NCBI GenBank assembly: GCA_022562055.1
Contig: JADFQA010000005.1
Coordinates: forward strand, 38,263-102,262
Origin: Acidobacteriota bacterium
GTDB lineage: Bacteria > Actinomycetota > Acidimicrobiia > Spongiisociales > UBA5794
DNA length: 64,000 nucleotides
Reading direction: 5' to 3'
The notes beneath the pieces are model-generated. The model saw nothing but the letters and a program-made list of their open reading frames with translations, searched no databases and was not told the DNA's origin. Of the stretch, positions 52,645 to 61,012 are shown one piece after another. The first letter of the stretch is position 1. The number at the start of each line of letters is the position of its first letter. Position numbers and translations under genes: made by a program.

Positions 52645-53256
52645 GTGGCACGGTATCAAGACAAGCAAGCTGGCGCGAGACGCCAGGAGCGCAGGGTTGG
52701 GGACGCGAAACGTCGCACCCGCAATCAGCGGCTGAAATGGGGCGGTATAACACTGGCCGTCATTGCACTCGCTGTCGTCTTCTTTTCGACCGTCGAGCCA
52801 CCAAAGCAGTCCGCGGTCGCGGTTGGACGCGCCTCGGTGGGTCAGCCTGCTCCGGCTATCGAAATGGTTGACTTTGAAGGTGTGGACGTGACTCTTGCGC
52901 AGTTCGTTGGCACCCCCGTAGTGTTGAACTTTTGGTCTTCCTGGTGTCCCTTCTGTATTGCGGAAATGCCCGACTTTGAAAGGGTCAGCCAAGCAGCGGG
53001 TGACCGTGTCGAGTTCATCGGTGTCAACCTCCAAGACGACGCCGGACTTGCGGACGACCTGAGGATCGAAACCGGTATCACCTACCGGGTGACTCGCGAC
53101 CCCCAGGGCGTCGTGTACGCCGCATTCGGGGGCATTGCGATGCCGACGACGGTGTTTATCGATGCCAATGGCATTGTCCGCGAGGTCGTGACAGGGCAAA
53201 TGTCCGAGGATCGGCTGACCGCAAAGATCGCAGAACACTTCTCGATCGGCGTCTAG
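52645..53256 (+). CDS. TlpA/ResA-like membrane-anchored thioredoxin
   Basis: The 203-residue protein has a highly basic cytoplasmic N-terminus (about 32 residues), one membrane helix (~33-49) and an extracytoplasmic thioredoxin fold. Active site WCPFC sits at about residues 100-104, cis-Pro in AMPTTVFID. It would reduce disulfides of apo-cytochromes or cuproproteins using CcdA electrons. The GTG start follows AGGAG. Its stop codon lies inside the 6-bp target duplication of the downstream insertion sequence. Confidence 0.92.
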   Translation: MARYQDKQAGARRQERRVGDAKRRTRNQRLKWGGITLAVIALAVVFFSTVEPPKQSAVAVGRASVGQPAPAIEMVDFEGVDVTLAQFVGTPVVLNFWSSWCPFCIAEMPDFERVSQAAGDRVEFIGVNLQDDAGLADDLRIETGITYRVTRDPQGVVYAAFGGIAMPTTVFIDANGIVREVVTGQMSEDRLTAKIAEHFSIGV

Positions 53257-53269
53257 CTGTACTCGGCCA

Positions 53270-54244
53270 TTAGGTTGGTGACACTCGGCTGATTGGTGGG
53301 CGCCGTGCGAGGGAGCTGTGGTTGCGTTGGTAGTTGTAGTAGTCAAGCCATGGTTGCAGAGCTTCGGCTCGTTCGCTATTGCTGGTGAAGACTTGCCTGT
53401 AGGCCCACTTGGTTTGCTGCGTCCGGTTGAAGCGTTCAACTTTCCCGTTCTGCCATGGGCAGTGGGGCCGGATGGTTATGTGGGTTGCTCCTAATGCTGC
53501 AAGGGCGTCCTTGACGGCTTTGCTACGTGTGTAGGACCAGTGGTTATCAGTCATTACAGACTCGATCCGGGGGATGCCACACGATTTGAAGAACTCGGCG
53601 GCTCTTGTCAGGAACCCGGCTGCGGTGTCACCTTTCTCATTGTTGAGGATCTCTGAGCAGGCGAGGCGGCTGTAGTCATCGACTGCTGAGTGCACATAGT
53701 GGTATCCAACACGGGTGTTCCTCTTCAAAGCTGTGGATCCCATCTGGCGCCCCCACGCTTTGCAACCGCCACCGGGAGGGATCCGCCCGAGTTTCTTGAC
53801 ATCCATATGGATCAGCTCACCAGGACGGTCGCGTTCATAGCGGACCGCGGTGACTTTGGAGGCATGAATCACCTCACCGGTAAGCGGATCACACTCATCG
53901 AGATACGGCACATTATGACGTCTCAGAATCCGGCTGATAGTCCTTGCAGGGTTTCCTAGCTCGTCAGCAAGACGATCCGGTCCGACTCTCAGCTTGAGCC
54001 GTGCGGCGACCACCAAACGTTCAATATCGGGACTGGTACGTGTCGGTGAACAACGCGGCTGCGACGACCGATCCTCCAGACCGGCTTCGCCTTGAGAATC
54101 GAAGCGGGCAACCCAACGGTGGGCGCAGTGGCGTGATACTCCCATAGCTTTAGCGACGTGGGCGACAGGCATCCCCGCGAAACGGACCCGTTGAACCAAC
54201 AATCTACGCCCATAAACCGTGAGCCGGGCATTACGGTGTGCCAT
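53270..54244 (-). CDS. IS481-family transposase
   Basis: The 324-residue transposase has an N-terminal helix-turn-helix (AKAMGVSRHCAHRWVARFDS) and a second Myb-like region. The DDE integrase core has Asp in LIHMDVKKLG, Asp in AVDDYSRL or VMTDNHWSY, and Glu in NGKVERFNRT. No frameshift is seen, so it may be active. Its ribosome site lies in the hairpin directly upstream. Confidence 0.93.
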   Translation of the reverse strand: MAHRNARLTVYGRRLLVQRVRFAGMPVAHVAKAMGVSRHCAHRWVARFDSQGEAGLEDRSSQPRCSPTRTSPDIERLVVAARLKLRVGPDRLADELGNPARTISRILRRHNVPYLDECDPLTGEVIHASKVTAVRYERDRPGELIHMDVKKLGRIPPGGGCKAWGRQMGSTALKRNTRVGYHYVHSAVDDYSRLACSEILNNEKGDTAAGFLTRAAEFFKSCGIPRIESVMTDNHWSYTRSKAVKDALAALGATHITIRPHCPWQNGKVERFNRTQQTKWAYRQVFTSNSERAEALQPWLDYYNYQRNHSSLARRPPISRVSPT

Positions 54245-54295
54245 GAAGACCTCCAGTGGGGTGTGACAGCAATCACCACTCCACTGGAGGTCTTC
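54245..54295 (-). promoter_or_regulatory. Hairpin covering the transposase ribosome-binding site
   Basis: GAAGACCTCCAGTGG at 54245-54259 and its exact complement at 54281-54295 form a 15-bp stem with a 21-nt loop. In the transposase mRNA the 3' arm contains GGAGG and ends directly before the ATG. Transcripts entering from outside the element would hide the ribosome site, as known for IS10 and IS50. Confidence 0.65.
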
Positions 54296-54356
54296 ACTTA
54301 ATCAAGAACTGTCACCGACGTCCCGGCCGAGTACATCTAGCGGTTTAGGAGGGCGG

Positions 54357-54965
54357 TCAACTCTCGAAGCTGAGATCGGTTGCCATGCCGGCCTCGTAGT
54401 GTCCAGGGATCAGGCACACAGCTGCCGTATAGTCTTCAGCGTTGTCTGGGAAGGTGAACTCCATAGTTCCAGTCTCGCCGGCGGCGAGTAGGAGTACGGC
54501 GTCTTCCGCTTCTTCATCGTGGGCGTCTCCGTCATCGTGGTCCGATTCGTCCTTGTCCATGTCCTCCATAGCAGCGTCGTCGTGGTCTTCCTCTATGGCG
54601 GAGTCGTCGTGGTCTTCGTGACCTCCGGCAAGGTGTTCCTCAACACGGTCCGCGTTGGATAGTCTGAATTCGTGTTCCACGACTCCGGAGTTGGTAACTA
54701 CAAACTCGACGGTTTCGCCGGGTGTGAACGTGAAGGAACTACCAGCGATCGCGAACTCGGTGAGTTCGATTTCGATGACACGCACCGAATCGTCACCCAA
54801 AGATGTAGCTTGCGGGGCCTCCGATGTAGCTTGCGGGGCCTCCGTTGTTGCTACCGGCCCGTCGACAGGCGCCACAGGAAGTTCCGTAGCTGCGGTCGAG
54901 CAAGCCGTCGCACCGAGGAGAAGTGCGAACAGTAAGAAGCGCATTCCTGAGAGTCGGTTCCACAT
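54357..54965 (-). CDS. Cupredoxin lipoprotein with His/Asp-rich insertion
   Basis: The 202-residue exported protein has a lipobox at Cys22 (LLGATAC), then a Thr/Ala/Pro linker containing a 7-residue unit repeated twice (EAPQATS; 21-bp DNA repeat). A cupredoxin fold follows with candidate copper ligands His98 (VEHEF), Cys184, His189 and Met194 (CLIPGHYEAGM). Between the strands, about residues 107-155 are almost only Asp, Glu, His and Met, a probable metal-storage or metal-capture loop. AAAGGA precedes the ATG. Confidence 0.8.
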   Translation of the reverse strand: MWNRLSGMRFLLFALLLGATACSTAATELPVAPVDGPVATTEAPQATSEAPQATSLGDDSVRVIEIELTEFAIAGSSFTFTPGETVEFVVTNSGVVEHEFRLSNADRVEEHLAGGHEDHDDSAIEEDHDDAAMEDMDKDESDHDDGDAHDEEAEDAVLLLAAGETGTMEFTFPDNAEDYTAAVCLIPGHYEAGMATDLSFES

Positions 54966-55090
54966 GATTGATTCCTTTGTCGAATGGGTTTCATGTACGA
55001 CACGATTGTCTCTCGGGATGTGGCACAGCCATAGTCACCTATTTGGTGACGAATCCTCCCCCATATGGGGGAGGGAGACTCTTGGTGGGG

Positions 55091-55714
55091 TTACTCGATG
55101 ACTTCGGTACGCAGTCCTACTGCGACGGCCTCGGCTCTTGATGACACACCGAGACGGTCGAAGATTCCTTTGACGTAGGTTTTGACGGTCGCCTCAGAGA
55201 TACCTAGCTCGTACGCCACCTGCTTGTTTTCGGCACCGTTTGCGATCAATTGCAATACCTGTTGTTCCCGCGGACTCAGTCGGCCCTCTGGCTTGGAATT
55301 GGAGCGTATGTCGGAGATGAGCGGCTCCACGAGTTGTCCATGGATGTAGGTTTTGCCTTCTGCAGCCGCGGTGATCGCGGCGAGCAGCTCATCGCGACCG
55401 GCGCTTTTGATTAAATACCCGGCTGCCCCGAGTTCGAGTGCCCGCCGGACATACCCGGGCTGGTCGTGCATCGAAAGCATCAGGGTCCTGACCTGCGGGA
55501 AATCTTTACTCAACCGCTCCAGCGCTGCGAGACCGGTCATGCCGGGCATGCGGATGTCGAGGAGCACTACATCGATGGGGTGCTGCGCAAGTGCGGTGAA
55601 CATGTCGTCGGCCGACTCCGCGTCGCCGACAATCTCGATCCCCGGGGCGTCGGCCAACATGTAGCGAATGCCGTCTCGCACTACTTCATGGTCGTCGACA
55701 ATCAGGATGTTCAA
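55091..55714 (-). CDS. NarL/FixJ-type response regulator (copper/redox locus)
   Basis: The 207-residue regulator has a receiver domain with VDDHEVVRDG and phospho-acceptor Asp in VVLLDIRMPGMTG near residue 54. A LuxR-type helix-turn-helix follows (LSPREQQVLQLIANGAENKQ, EATVKTYVKGIFDRL). It overlaps the kinase gene by 4 bp. It is closely similar in layout to the island regulator at 32.8 kb. Confidence 0.92.
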   Translation of the reverse strand: MNILIVDDHEVVRDGIRYMLADAPGIEIVGDAESADDMFTALAQHPIDVVLLDIRMPGMTGLAALERLSKDFPQVRTLMLSMHDQPGYVRRALELGAAGYLIKSAGRDELLAAITAAAEGKTYIHGQLVEPLISDIRSNSKPEGRLSPREQQVLQLIANGAENKQVAYELGISEATVKTYVKGIFDRLGVSSRAEAVAVGLRTEVIE

Positions 55715-57048
55715 CTTGTACCCTCCTCCGTGTGGGGCAGCCAGGCATGGAATACCGTGCCGCCGGACGGTGCCGCTTCTAGGCTGACACCACCGTTAAG
55801 CGCGACGAAGCGTTGTCTCGTCGTACTCAAGCCGAGTCCCGGATCCGTCGCGCCTCTGATACCGGTCCCGTCATCGACCACATCGAGAAGAAGCGTCGTG
55901 TCGTTGCTGTGGAGCTGGACTGTGACGTGCCGTGCGTTGGCATGTTTGCGGATGTTGGTGATCGCTTCTCGAGCGGCCCGATACATTTCAGTTCGGTGCG
56001 CTGCCGACGGCTCGTAGTCGAGTTCGATGGTCAGATTTACATCGAGTTCGGTCTCGGCCTTGGTTAGCTCGACGAGTTCCTCGAGCGCTGCGGCGATCCC
56101 TGCATCGGCGGCGAGCTCGATATGCAACAGGCGGAGCTCACGCCGCAGCGTGGTGTCCATGTCGCGAACGACTTCGGCAAGGCGCTCCAGCTCGTCCCCT
56201 ACAGGATGTGAGGCGTCGAGTTGCGCGCGTGCACCTTCAAGGCCGTACAGAAGTCGATACATGGGTTGCCCAATGTCGTCGTGGAGAGCGCTCACGACGC
56301 GCCGCCGCTCCTCTTCTTGTGCCACGAATGAGGACTGGAGCAACGCTTCTGCTTGCTTTCTTCGGTGGTTCAGTTCGCGTCCACGGGCAGTAACTCCAAA
56401 CGCCATGACGAGACCGATCGCCACAAGACCGATGGCAATGGACAGCCACACGTTGCGGGTAATTTGGCCGAGAGCAGTGTTGAGTCCGCTTGCGGTTTGT
56501 TCGACCTCGACGACGAATATCGATTCGATGGCTGGCCCGCCAACGGCGACATAGAACTCCAGTAGTTCGCCGTGTGCGCGGTCGAACGCGTGGGCGGGGT
56601 CTGCCAGGTCAGAGATATGGGTTCTCTGTCCGTTTTCAAACGCTAACGCCGCATGGATAGGGATCGCGAATTGTTGGCCCATAAGTTCTGCGGCGTCCGA
56701 GTACACAATCGTGCCATCTCGCGCCCACACCTTCACCCGTACGGTCTCTCCGCCTAGGACTTTCGTGCGGACCGCTACATCGAACGCCGCGTAGTCGGCC
56801 GGTTCTTCGCTCGCGGTAGGGGGGAACGGCGGAAGGTCTTCGACAATCGCCGCGACCATCGCAGCTCGAGCATCGAGGAGGTGTCCCCGCGCCGATCGCG
56901 TGATCGAAAATCCGAGGATCAATGTGAGGATGAGAGAGAGCGCAATCCCGACGACCGCGAGTCTGCCGAGGCCACCAATTTCGATCCAGTCTGATCGTAA
57001 ATTGTTGGTCGATCGGCGCAGTCGCTGAAGCAGCGTCTGAGCTACCAC
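55711..57048 (-). CDS. NarL-partner sensor histidine kinase (copper/redox locus)
   Basis: The 445-residue kinase has a membrane helix (~28-50), an extracytoplasmic sensor with VKVWARDGTIVYS and ISDLADP, and a second helix (~200-218). A HisKA_3 box follows (VSALHDDIGQPMY, His256), and the HATPase domain carries VDDGTGI. The sensor aligns well by eye with the island kinase. The start is a GTG at 57048 with no evident ribosome site. It is divergent from the cytochrome c gene. Confidence 0.88.
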   Translation of the reverse strand: MVAQTLLQRLRRSTNNLRSDWIEIGGLGRLAVVGIALSLILTLILGFSITRSARGHLLDARAAMVAAIVEDLPPFPPTASEEPADYAAFDVAVRTKVLGGETVRVKVWARDGTIVYSDAAELMGQQFAIPIHAALAFENGQRTHISDLADPAHAFDRAHGELLEFYVAVGGPAIESIFVVEVEQTASGLNTALGQITRNVWLSIAIGLVAIGLVMAFGVTARGRELNHRRKQAEALLQSSFVAQEEERRRVVSALHDDIGQPMYRLLYGLEGARAQLDASHPVGDELERLAEVVRDMDTTLRRELRLLHIELAADAGIAAALEELVELTKAETELDVNLTIELDYEPSAAHRTEMYRAAREAITNIRKHANARHVTVQLHSNDTTLLLDVVDDGTGIRGATDPGLGLSTTRQRFVALNGGVSLEAAPSGGTVFHAWLPHTEEGTS

Positions 57049-57287
57049 GATTCGGATGATGTCTCGCGGCAGTCTGCCAGCGATGGAGTCTCCAGGATCT
57101 GTTCGCTGTACGGCATGTTGGTAATAATAGGCGCCCGTCGGGCGCCCTGTTGAGAACCAGAAGGCGTGGTTTTGTCGTGCAGGCGTGTCTGGACATGCCG
57201 AAGACGCGACGATCGACTCCTATTGGCGATTGGGATCAGGAACTCCGTGGCAAGTAGTGTGACCTCAACGACTGATCGAAGAAGTGA
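57049..57287. other. Divergent kinase-cytochrome control region with a strong hairpin
   Basis: This gap has no gene. GGCGCCC-GTC-GGGCGCC at 57130-57146 is a perfect 7-bp GC stem, preceded on the plus strand by TAATAATA. On the minus strand it reads as a stem followed by TATTATTA, a possible leader terminator for the kinase gene. Confidence 0.4.
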
Positions 57288-57761
57288 ATGGTCCGATCGA
57301 GTTCCAAGCTACTCCCGATTGCGGCCGTTGTCGTTCTTAGTATCGGGGTGGTTTATCTCGCTGCCGGGTCCCCTTGGGGCGGCTCCCCAGGTGAGACAGC
57401 CGTCGCTTCATCAGCGGGACCGGTTATCGATGGGGCGGAACTCTACACAGCGAATTGTGCTGCCTGTCATGGCGCCAATCTCGAAGGTGTTGCAGACTGG
57501 AAGAAATCGAATCCTGACGGAAGTCTCAAACCGCCTCCGCATGATTCATCCGGCCATACCTGGCACCACGGAGATCCTACGTTGCTCAGAATTATTGCAA
57601 ACGGTGGTGGTTTCCCAGAAACGAAGATGCCAGCGTTCGGTGACAAACTCACCGATGCGGACATGGACGCGATTCTCGAGTTCATCAAGACGGCGTGGGG
57701 TCCCGACGAGCGCGAGTTTCAGCGCGAGGCAACTGTTCGTGAAGTCGAGTCGGAGTCCTAG
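57288..57761 (+). CDS. Membrane-anchored class I cytochrome c
   Basis: The 157-residue protein has an N-terminal hydrophobic signal or anchor helix (about residues 8-26) and one heme c site CAACH at residues 57-61. A likely axial Met lies in TKMPAFGDKL near residue 113. Histidine-rich HTWHHGD is present in the loop. It could shuttle electrons to or from the cupredoxins encoded beside it. Confidence 0.88.
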   Translation: MVRSSSKLLPIAAVVVLSIGVVYLAAGSPWGGSPGETAVASSAGPVIDGAELYTANCAACHGANLEGVADWKKSNPDGSLKPPPHDSSGHTWHHGDPTLLRIIANGGGFPETKMPAFGDKLTDADMDAILEFIKTAWGPDEREFQREATVREVESES

Positions 57762-57794
57762 CGAACGTGTTCCGGTCGTTGGAGCCGCGTTGGT

Positions 57795-58409
57795 TCAGAA
57801 CTGAGGTTGGCCGACACCGCCGCTGCAGGCACCACCCGGCTCAGGGGCGGTTAGTCCGCGGGTGAATTCGTTGACGAACTGTGCAATGCGGGGGTCGGTT
57901 GGGTCGTCGAGTTCAAGCTGCGTCCCCCATGCGCTTGCGACAACGGGAAAGTCCATACCCGCAACGGGTGACACGATCACCTTTTCGCTTGGGCTAACAA
58001 AGCCGCGCAGAGACTGGATGTCCTGGCTGGACAGGCCAGGGTCGTACGCAACCCATACAGCGCCATGTTCCATTGAGTGCACAATGTTCTCCGCGGCGAC
58101 CTGCTGGTCGTAGAAGCCGCAGTTTTGCCAAATTCCAGCGTGTTGCCCACCGACCGGCAGTTCATTTGCCGCATAGAGCACGCCGTCGACGTGGCGAGGG
58201 TCCCCAACATGTAGCGTCTGGGTACCTTCGGGGATTCCCCTAGCTTCGGGAGGTGAAAGCAGGACGAGGGCAACGACCGAAGCCACGATCGTGACTACGA
58301 TGAGTGGCGCAATGGCCTTACGCCATTTCGGTTCGCTCGGTGCCTGATCGGCGACTACCGGCTTAGCGCCCGCTTTTGTCCTGGCCTTAGCCTTTGGTTT
58401 GTTGCTCAT
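57795..58409 (-). CDS. DUF3105-domain membrane protein
   Basis: The 204-residue protein has a Lys-rich cytoplasmic N-terminus, a membrane helix (~33-52) and an extracytoplasmic DUF3105 domain. That domain holds conserved NCGFYDQQV (Cys97) and VHSMEHGAVWV (His111, His115), a set suited to metal binding. No activity is known. It is convergent with the cytochrome c gene. Confidence 0.85.
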   Translation of the reverse strand: MSNKPKAKARTKAGAKPVVADQAPSEPKWRKAIAPLIVVTIVASVVALVLLSPPEARGIPEGTQTLHVGDPRHVDGVLYAANELPVGGQHAGIWQNCGFYDQQVAAENIVHSMEHGAVWVAYDPGLSSQDIQSLRGFVSPSEKVIVSPVAGMDFPVVASAWGTQLELDDPTDPRIAQFVNEFTRGLTAPEPGGACSGGVGQPQF

Positions 58410-58549
58410 GAATGCTCTGTGTGTCCGGCCCCGCCTTGTGTGTCAGCGGGTACCCTAGCGGTGTTTCGCCGCCAATCGCTCTCATCCACAAAGGCCGTTG
58501 CGCTGAGTGTCGTCTACCGCCTACTGTCATTTCGGAACGAGAGGCCGTG

Positions 58550-59701
58550 ATGCTGACATTCACTGATGAACAGAACCTTATCCGCGAGAGCGTCGCGGAG
58601 ATCGGGCACCGCTACGGGCACGAGTATTTCACCCGAAAGGCACGCAACGGCGGTCGAGCACACGAACTATGGGAAGAGGTTGGTCGCGCCGGGTTTGTTG
58701 GGGTATCCATATCGGAAGAGTACGGGGGTGGCGGCATGGGGATGGCGGAGCTAAGCATCGTCATCGAGGAGCTTGGCCATCAAGGGTGCCCGCTTCTTAT
58801 GCTGATCGTTTCGCCGGCAATCTGTGGTTCGGTGCTCGAACGGCATGCGTCAGAGGAGATGAAACGTGAATGGCTTCCAAAGATTGCTTCGGGCGAAAAG
58901 CTCATGTCCTTTGCTATCACCGAGCCGGATGCGGGTTCGAACTCGCATAACCTCTCGCTCACTGCAGTCAGGGACGGCGATGTGTGGCGGCTCAACGGCA
59001 CGAAGTACTACATCTCGGGCGTCGACGAGTCCGACGCGATTTTGGTTGTCACACGAACATCCCGAGATGACGTCACTGAGAAGGGGAGGCTGTCACTCTT
59101 TGTCGTTCCGACTGACTTGCCAGGGTTGACGTACCACCGTATTGAGATGGAGCTTATCGCTCCCGAAGACCAGTTCACGATTTTCTTCGAAAATGTTGAA
59201 CTCCCGGCATCCGCCCTTGTCGGGGAGGAGGGCGACGGACTTCGCCAGGTGTTCGACGGTCTCAACCCCGAGCGCATCGCGGGTGCTGCGATCGGTAACG
59301 GGATTGCGCTGTATGCGTTGGACAAAGCTACGAAATACGCCAACGAGCGCAACGTATGGGGAGTGCCGATTGCTACCCATCAGGGTATAGCGCACCCACT
59401 GGCGAAGGCGTACATCAACGTACAACTCGCACGGCTTGCTACCTACCAGGCAGCGCAACTCTGGGACTCAGGTGCTGAGGCGTCCGAGGCTGCGAACATT
59501 GCAAAATATTCCGCTGCTGAGGCCGTCCTCGAAGCGCTGGACCAGTCGATCCAGACCCATGGCGGAAACGGTCTCAGCACCGAGTACGGTCTTGCGGACA
59601 TGTGGTTTGTTGCACGGCTCTTACGAACCGCTCCCATCAGCCGAGAGATGATTCTCAACTTCGTTGCCCAGCATTCGTTGGGTCTCGCCAAGTCATACTG
59701 A
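58550..59701 (+). CDS. Acyl-CoA dehydrogenase
   Basis: The 383-residue flavoenzyme starts at the ATG at 58550; the longer frame to 58412 is unsupported. The acyl-CoA dehydrogenase three-domain layout is complete: ISEEYGGGGMGMAE, the FAD-contacting AITEPDAGSNSHNL, a middle beta domain, and a C-terminal helical domain with QTHGGNGLSTEYGLADM. Chain-length preference cannot be read. It is divergent from the DUF3105 gene. Confidence 0.93.
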   Translation: MLTFTDEQNLIRESVAEIGHRYGHEYFTRKARNGGRAHELWEEVGRAGFVGVSISEEYGGGGMGMAELSIVIEELGHQGCPLLMLIVSPAICGSVLERHASEEMKREWLPKIASGEKLMSFAITEPDAGSNSHNLSLTAVRDGDVWRLNGTKYYISGVDESDAILVVTRTSRDDVTEKGRLSLFVVPTDLPGLTYHRIEMELIAPEDQFTIFFENVELPASALVGEEGDGLRQVFDGLNPERIAGAAIGNGIALYALDKATKYANERNVWGVPIATHQGIAHPLAKAYINVQLARLATYQAAQLWDSGAEASEAANIAKYSAAEAVLEALDQSIQTHGGNGLSTEYGLADMWFVARLLRTAPISREMILNFVAQHSLGLAKSY

Positions 59702-59714
59702 GCGCCTAGACCTG

Positions 59715-60362
59715 TCACCTAGAGGCTTTGCACTCCCAGTGTGACTCGCCGCCGGTCATGAGAAGCCATGCTGCGGTCGCTACGTTGGCAGTTGGGTCGT
59801 AGGGCGATGTGTCTGAGAACCCGGCTTTTGCTGCCCGGTCTGCCCAGTAGTGGGGGAGGAACTGGAACAATCCAGCGGCACCCGATGACCGGTTCGTGAT
59901 GTTCGGATCGCCGCCCGATTCGCAGGCCATGATCTGCAGCGCCCATTCGACTCGGTCAGCGGTGAAATACCGAGACACAAGAGGCCTCCATCTCTCGACA
60001 GACGGCGTGACTATGCGAAGACGTCCCGCCGAATGGGCGGACACCAAGTATGTCTGTTGGGCGTACTGTCCGTTGGCTGCCAGCAGCGCATCGGCGCGCA
60101 TCCTCGCTCGGACCGCAATCCTTTGGCTCGCGAGCGCATTTGCACCGTTGCTTTCGAGCCTACCTCCGGCGCGGGCGGCTGGAGGCGAGTAGCGGGTATG
60201 TATGTCGGGGTCGTCGTCAGCGGTTTCGGCTACAGCTTGTGCGACGGCTTCGGTTGACGAAGCTTCGGGGCCAGCGACCGCAGATGCCGCGAGGGCGGTG
60301 GTAACGGTGAGGATCGTTGCCACAACGGCGGCGCGCCGCGACAAATTGACTTGCTTACGCAT
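59715..60362 (-). CDS. Secreted SLT-domain (lytic transglycosylase-like) protein
   Basis: The 215-residue protein has a signal peptide (about residues 1-30, ATILTVTTALAASAVAG), an Ala-rich linker and a C-terminal SLT-type domain. The probable catalytic Glu is in MACESGGDPNITN, followed by GAAGLFQFLPHYWADRA. It would cleave or remodel peptidoglycan, like small actinobacterial resuscitation or transglycosylase proteins. GGAGG precedes the ATG. Confidence 0.8.
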   Translation of the reverse strand: MRKQVNLSRRAAVVATILTVTTALAASAVAGPEASSTEAVAQAVAETADDDPDIHTRYSPPAARAGGRLESNGANALASQRIAVRARMRADALLAANGQYAQQTYLVSAHSAGRLRIVTPSVERWRPLVSRYFTADRVEWALQIMACESGGDPNITNRSSGAAGLFQFLPHYWADRAAKAGFSDTSPYDPTANVATAAWLLMTGGESHWECKASR

Positions 60363-60538
60363 ACAGGGACCTCCAGGGAGGGTGGGGGAGTGGCACTCCG
60401 GGTGAGTGCGGAGGGCAGATTTTCAGTCGCATTGCCCAGTGCGGTCCGCAACGATAGCTGGCTGTTCACCGTATGCAAACCCCCGGCAACCCGGTTCCCT
60501 TGGTCCGCGTCGTCCGAATCGTCGTTAGGATTTGGGGC

Positions 60539-61012
60539 ATGTTTCATGTCGTCCTCCACGAACCTGAGATACCGCCGAATACGGGGAATCTGATGCGGCT
60601 CACGGTGAACGTTGGCGCCGAGCTCCATCTCGTGCATCCACTTGGGTTCGAGCTGGACGACACCCGTATGCGCCGAGCCGGACTCGACTATCGAGAGCAC
60701 GCCAGGGTGCAACACCATGAAACCTTTGCGGAGTGCGTCGAGGAATTGGCCGGGCTTCGTTTTGTCGCGTTTAGCCAGCACGCCGAACAGCTTTATACCG
60801 ACGTCGAATACCGCACGGGCGACGTGCTGGTTTTCGGCAAGGAGTCGACCGGGCTACCGCGCGAGGTGCTCGACCATCCGGCAATCAGCGAAAAGGTGCG
60901 CATCCCGATCGCACCCGATGGGAGAAGCTTGAACCTAGCGAACGCAGCAGCGATCGGAATATATGAGGCCTGGCGTCAAAACGGGTTTATGGGGTCCGAC
61001 TCTCGTGAATGA
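60539..61012 (+). CDS. trmL: tRNA (cytidine(34)-2'-O)-methyltransferase TrmL
   Basis: The 157-residue SPOUT enzyme starts at MFHVVLHEPEIPPNTGN, the usual TrmL N-terminus. SAM-binding knot sequences are VFGKESTGLPREV, IPIAPDGRSLNLANAAAI. The ATG at 60539 is chosen because the upstream frame (from 60473) shows no family match. Its stop overlaps the acetyltransferase start by 8 bp. Confidence 0.93.
   Translation: MFHVVLHEPEIPPNTGNLMRLTVNVGAELHLVHPLGFELDDTRMRRAGLDYREHARVQHHETFAECVEELAGLRFVAFSQHAEQLYTDVEYRTGDVLVFGKESTGLPREVLDHPAISEKVRIPIAPDGRSLNLANAAAIGIYEAWRQNGFMGSDSRE

Larger units (their letters stand above)
53258..54335 (-). mobile_element. Complete IS481-family insertion sequence
   Basis: The element is 1,078 bp long with 26-bp imperfect terminal inverted repeats that share TGTACTCGGCC outside and GGTGACA inside. 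It is flanked by the direct repeat TCTAGC (53252-53257 and 54336-54341). One intact transposase gene fills it. The intact ends and duplication suggest recent insertion. Confidence 0.93.

Noticed and set aside
58925..58950. tRNA T-arm-like sequence GGTTCGAACTC
   Set aside because: It lies in the acyl-CoA dehydrogenase coding sequence and no cloverleaf can be formed around it.
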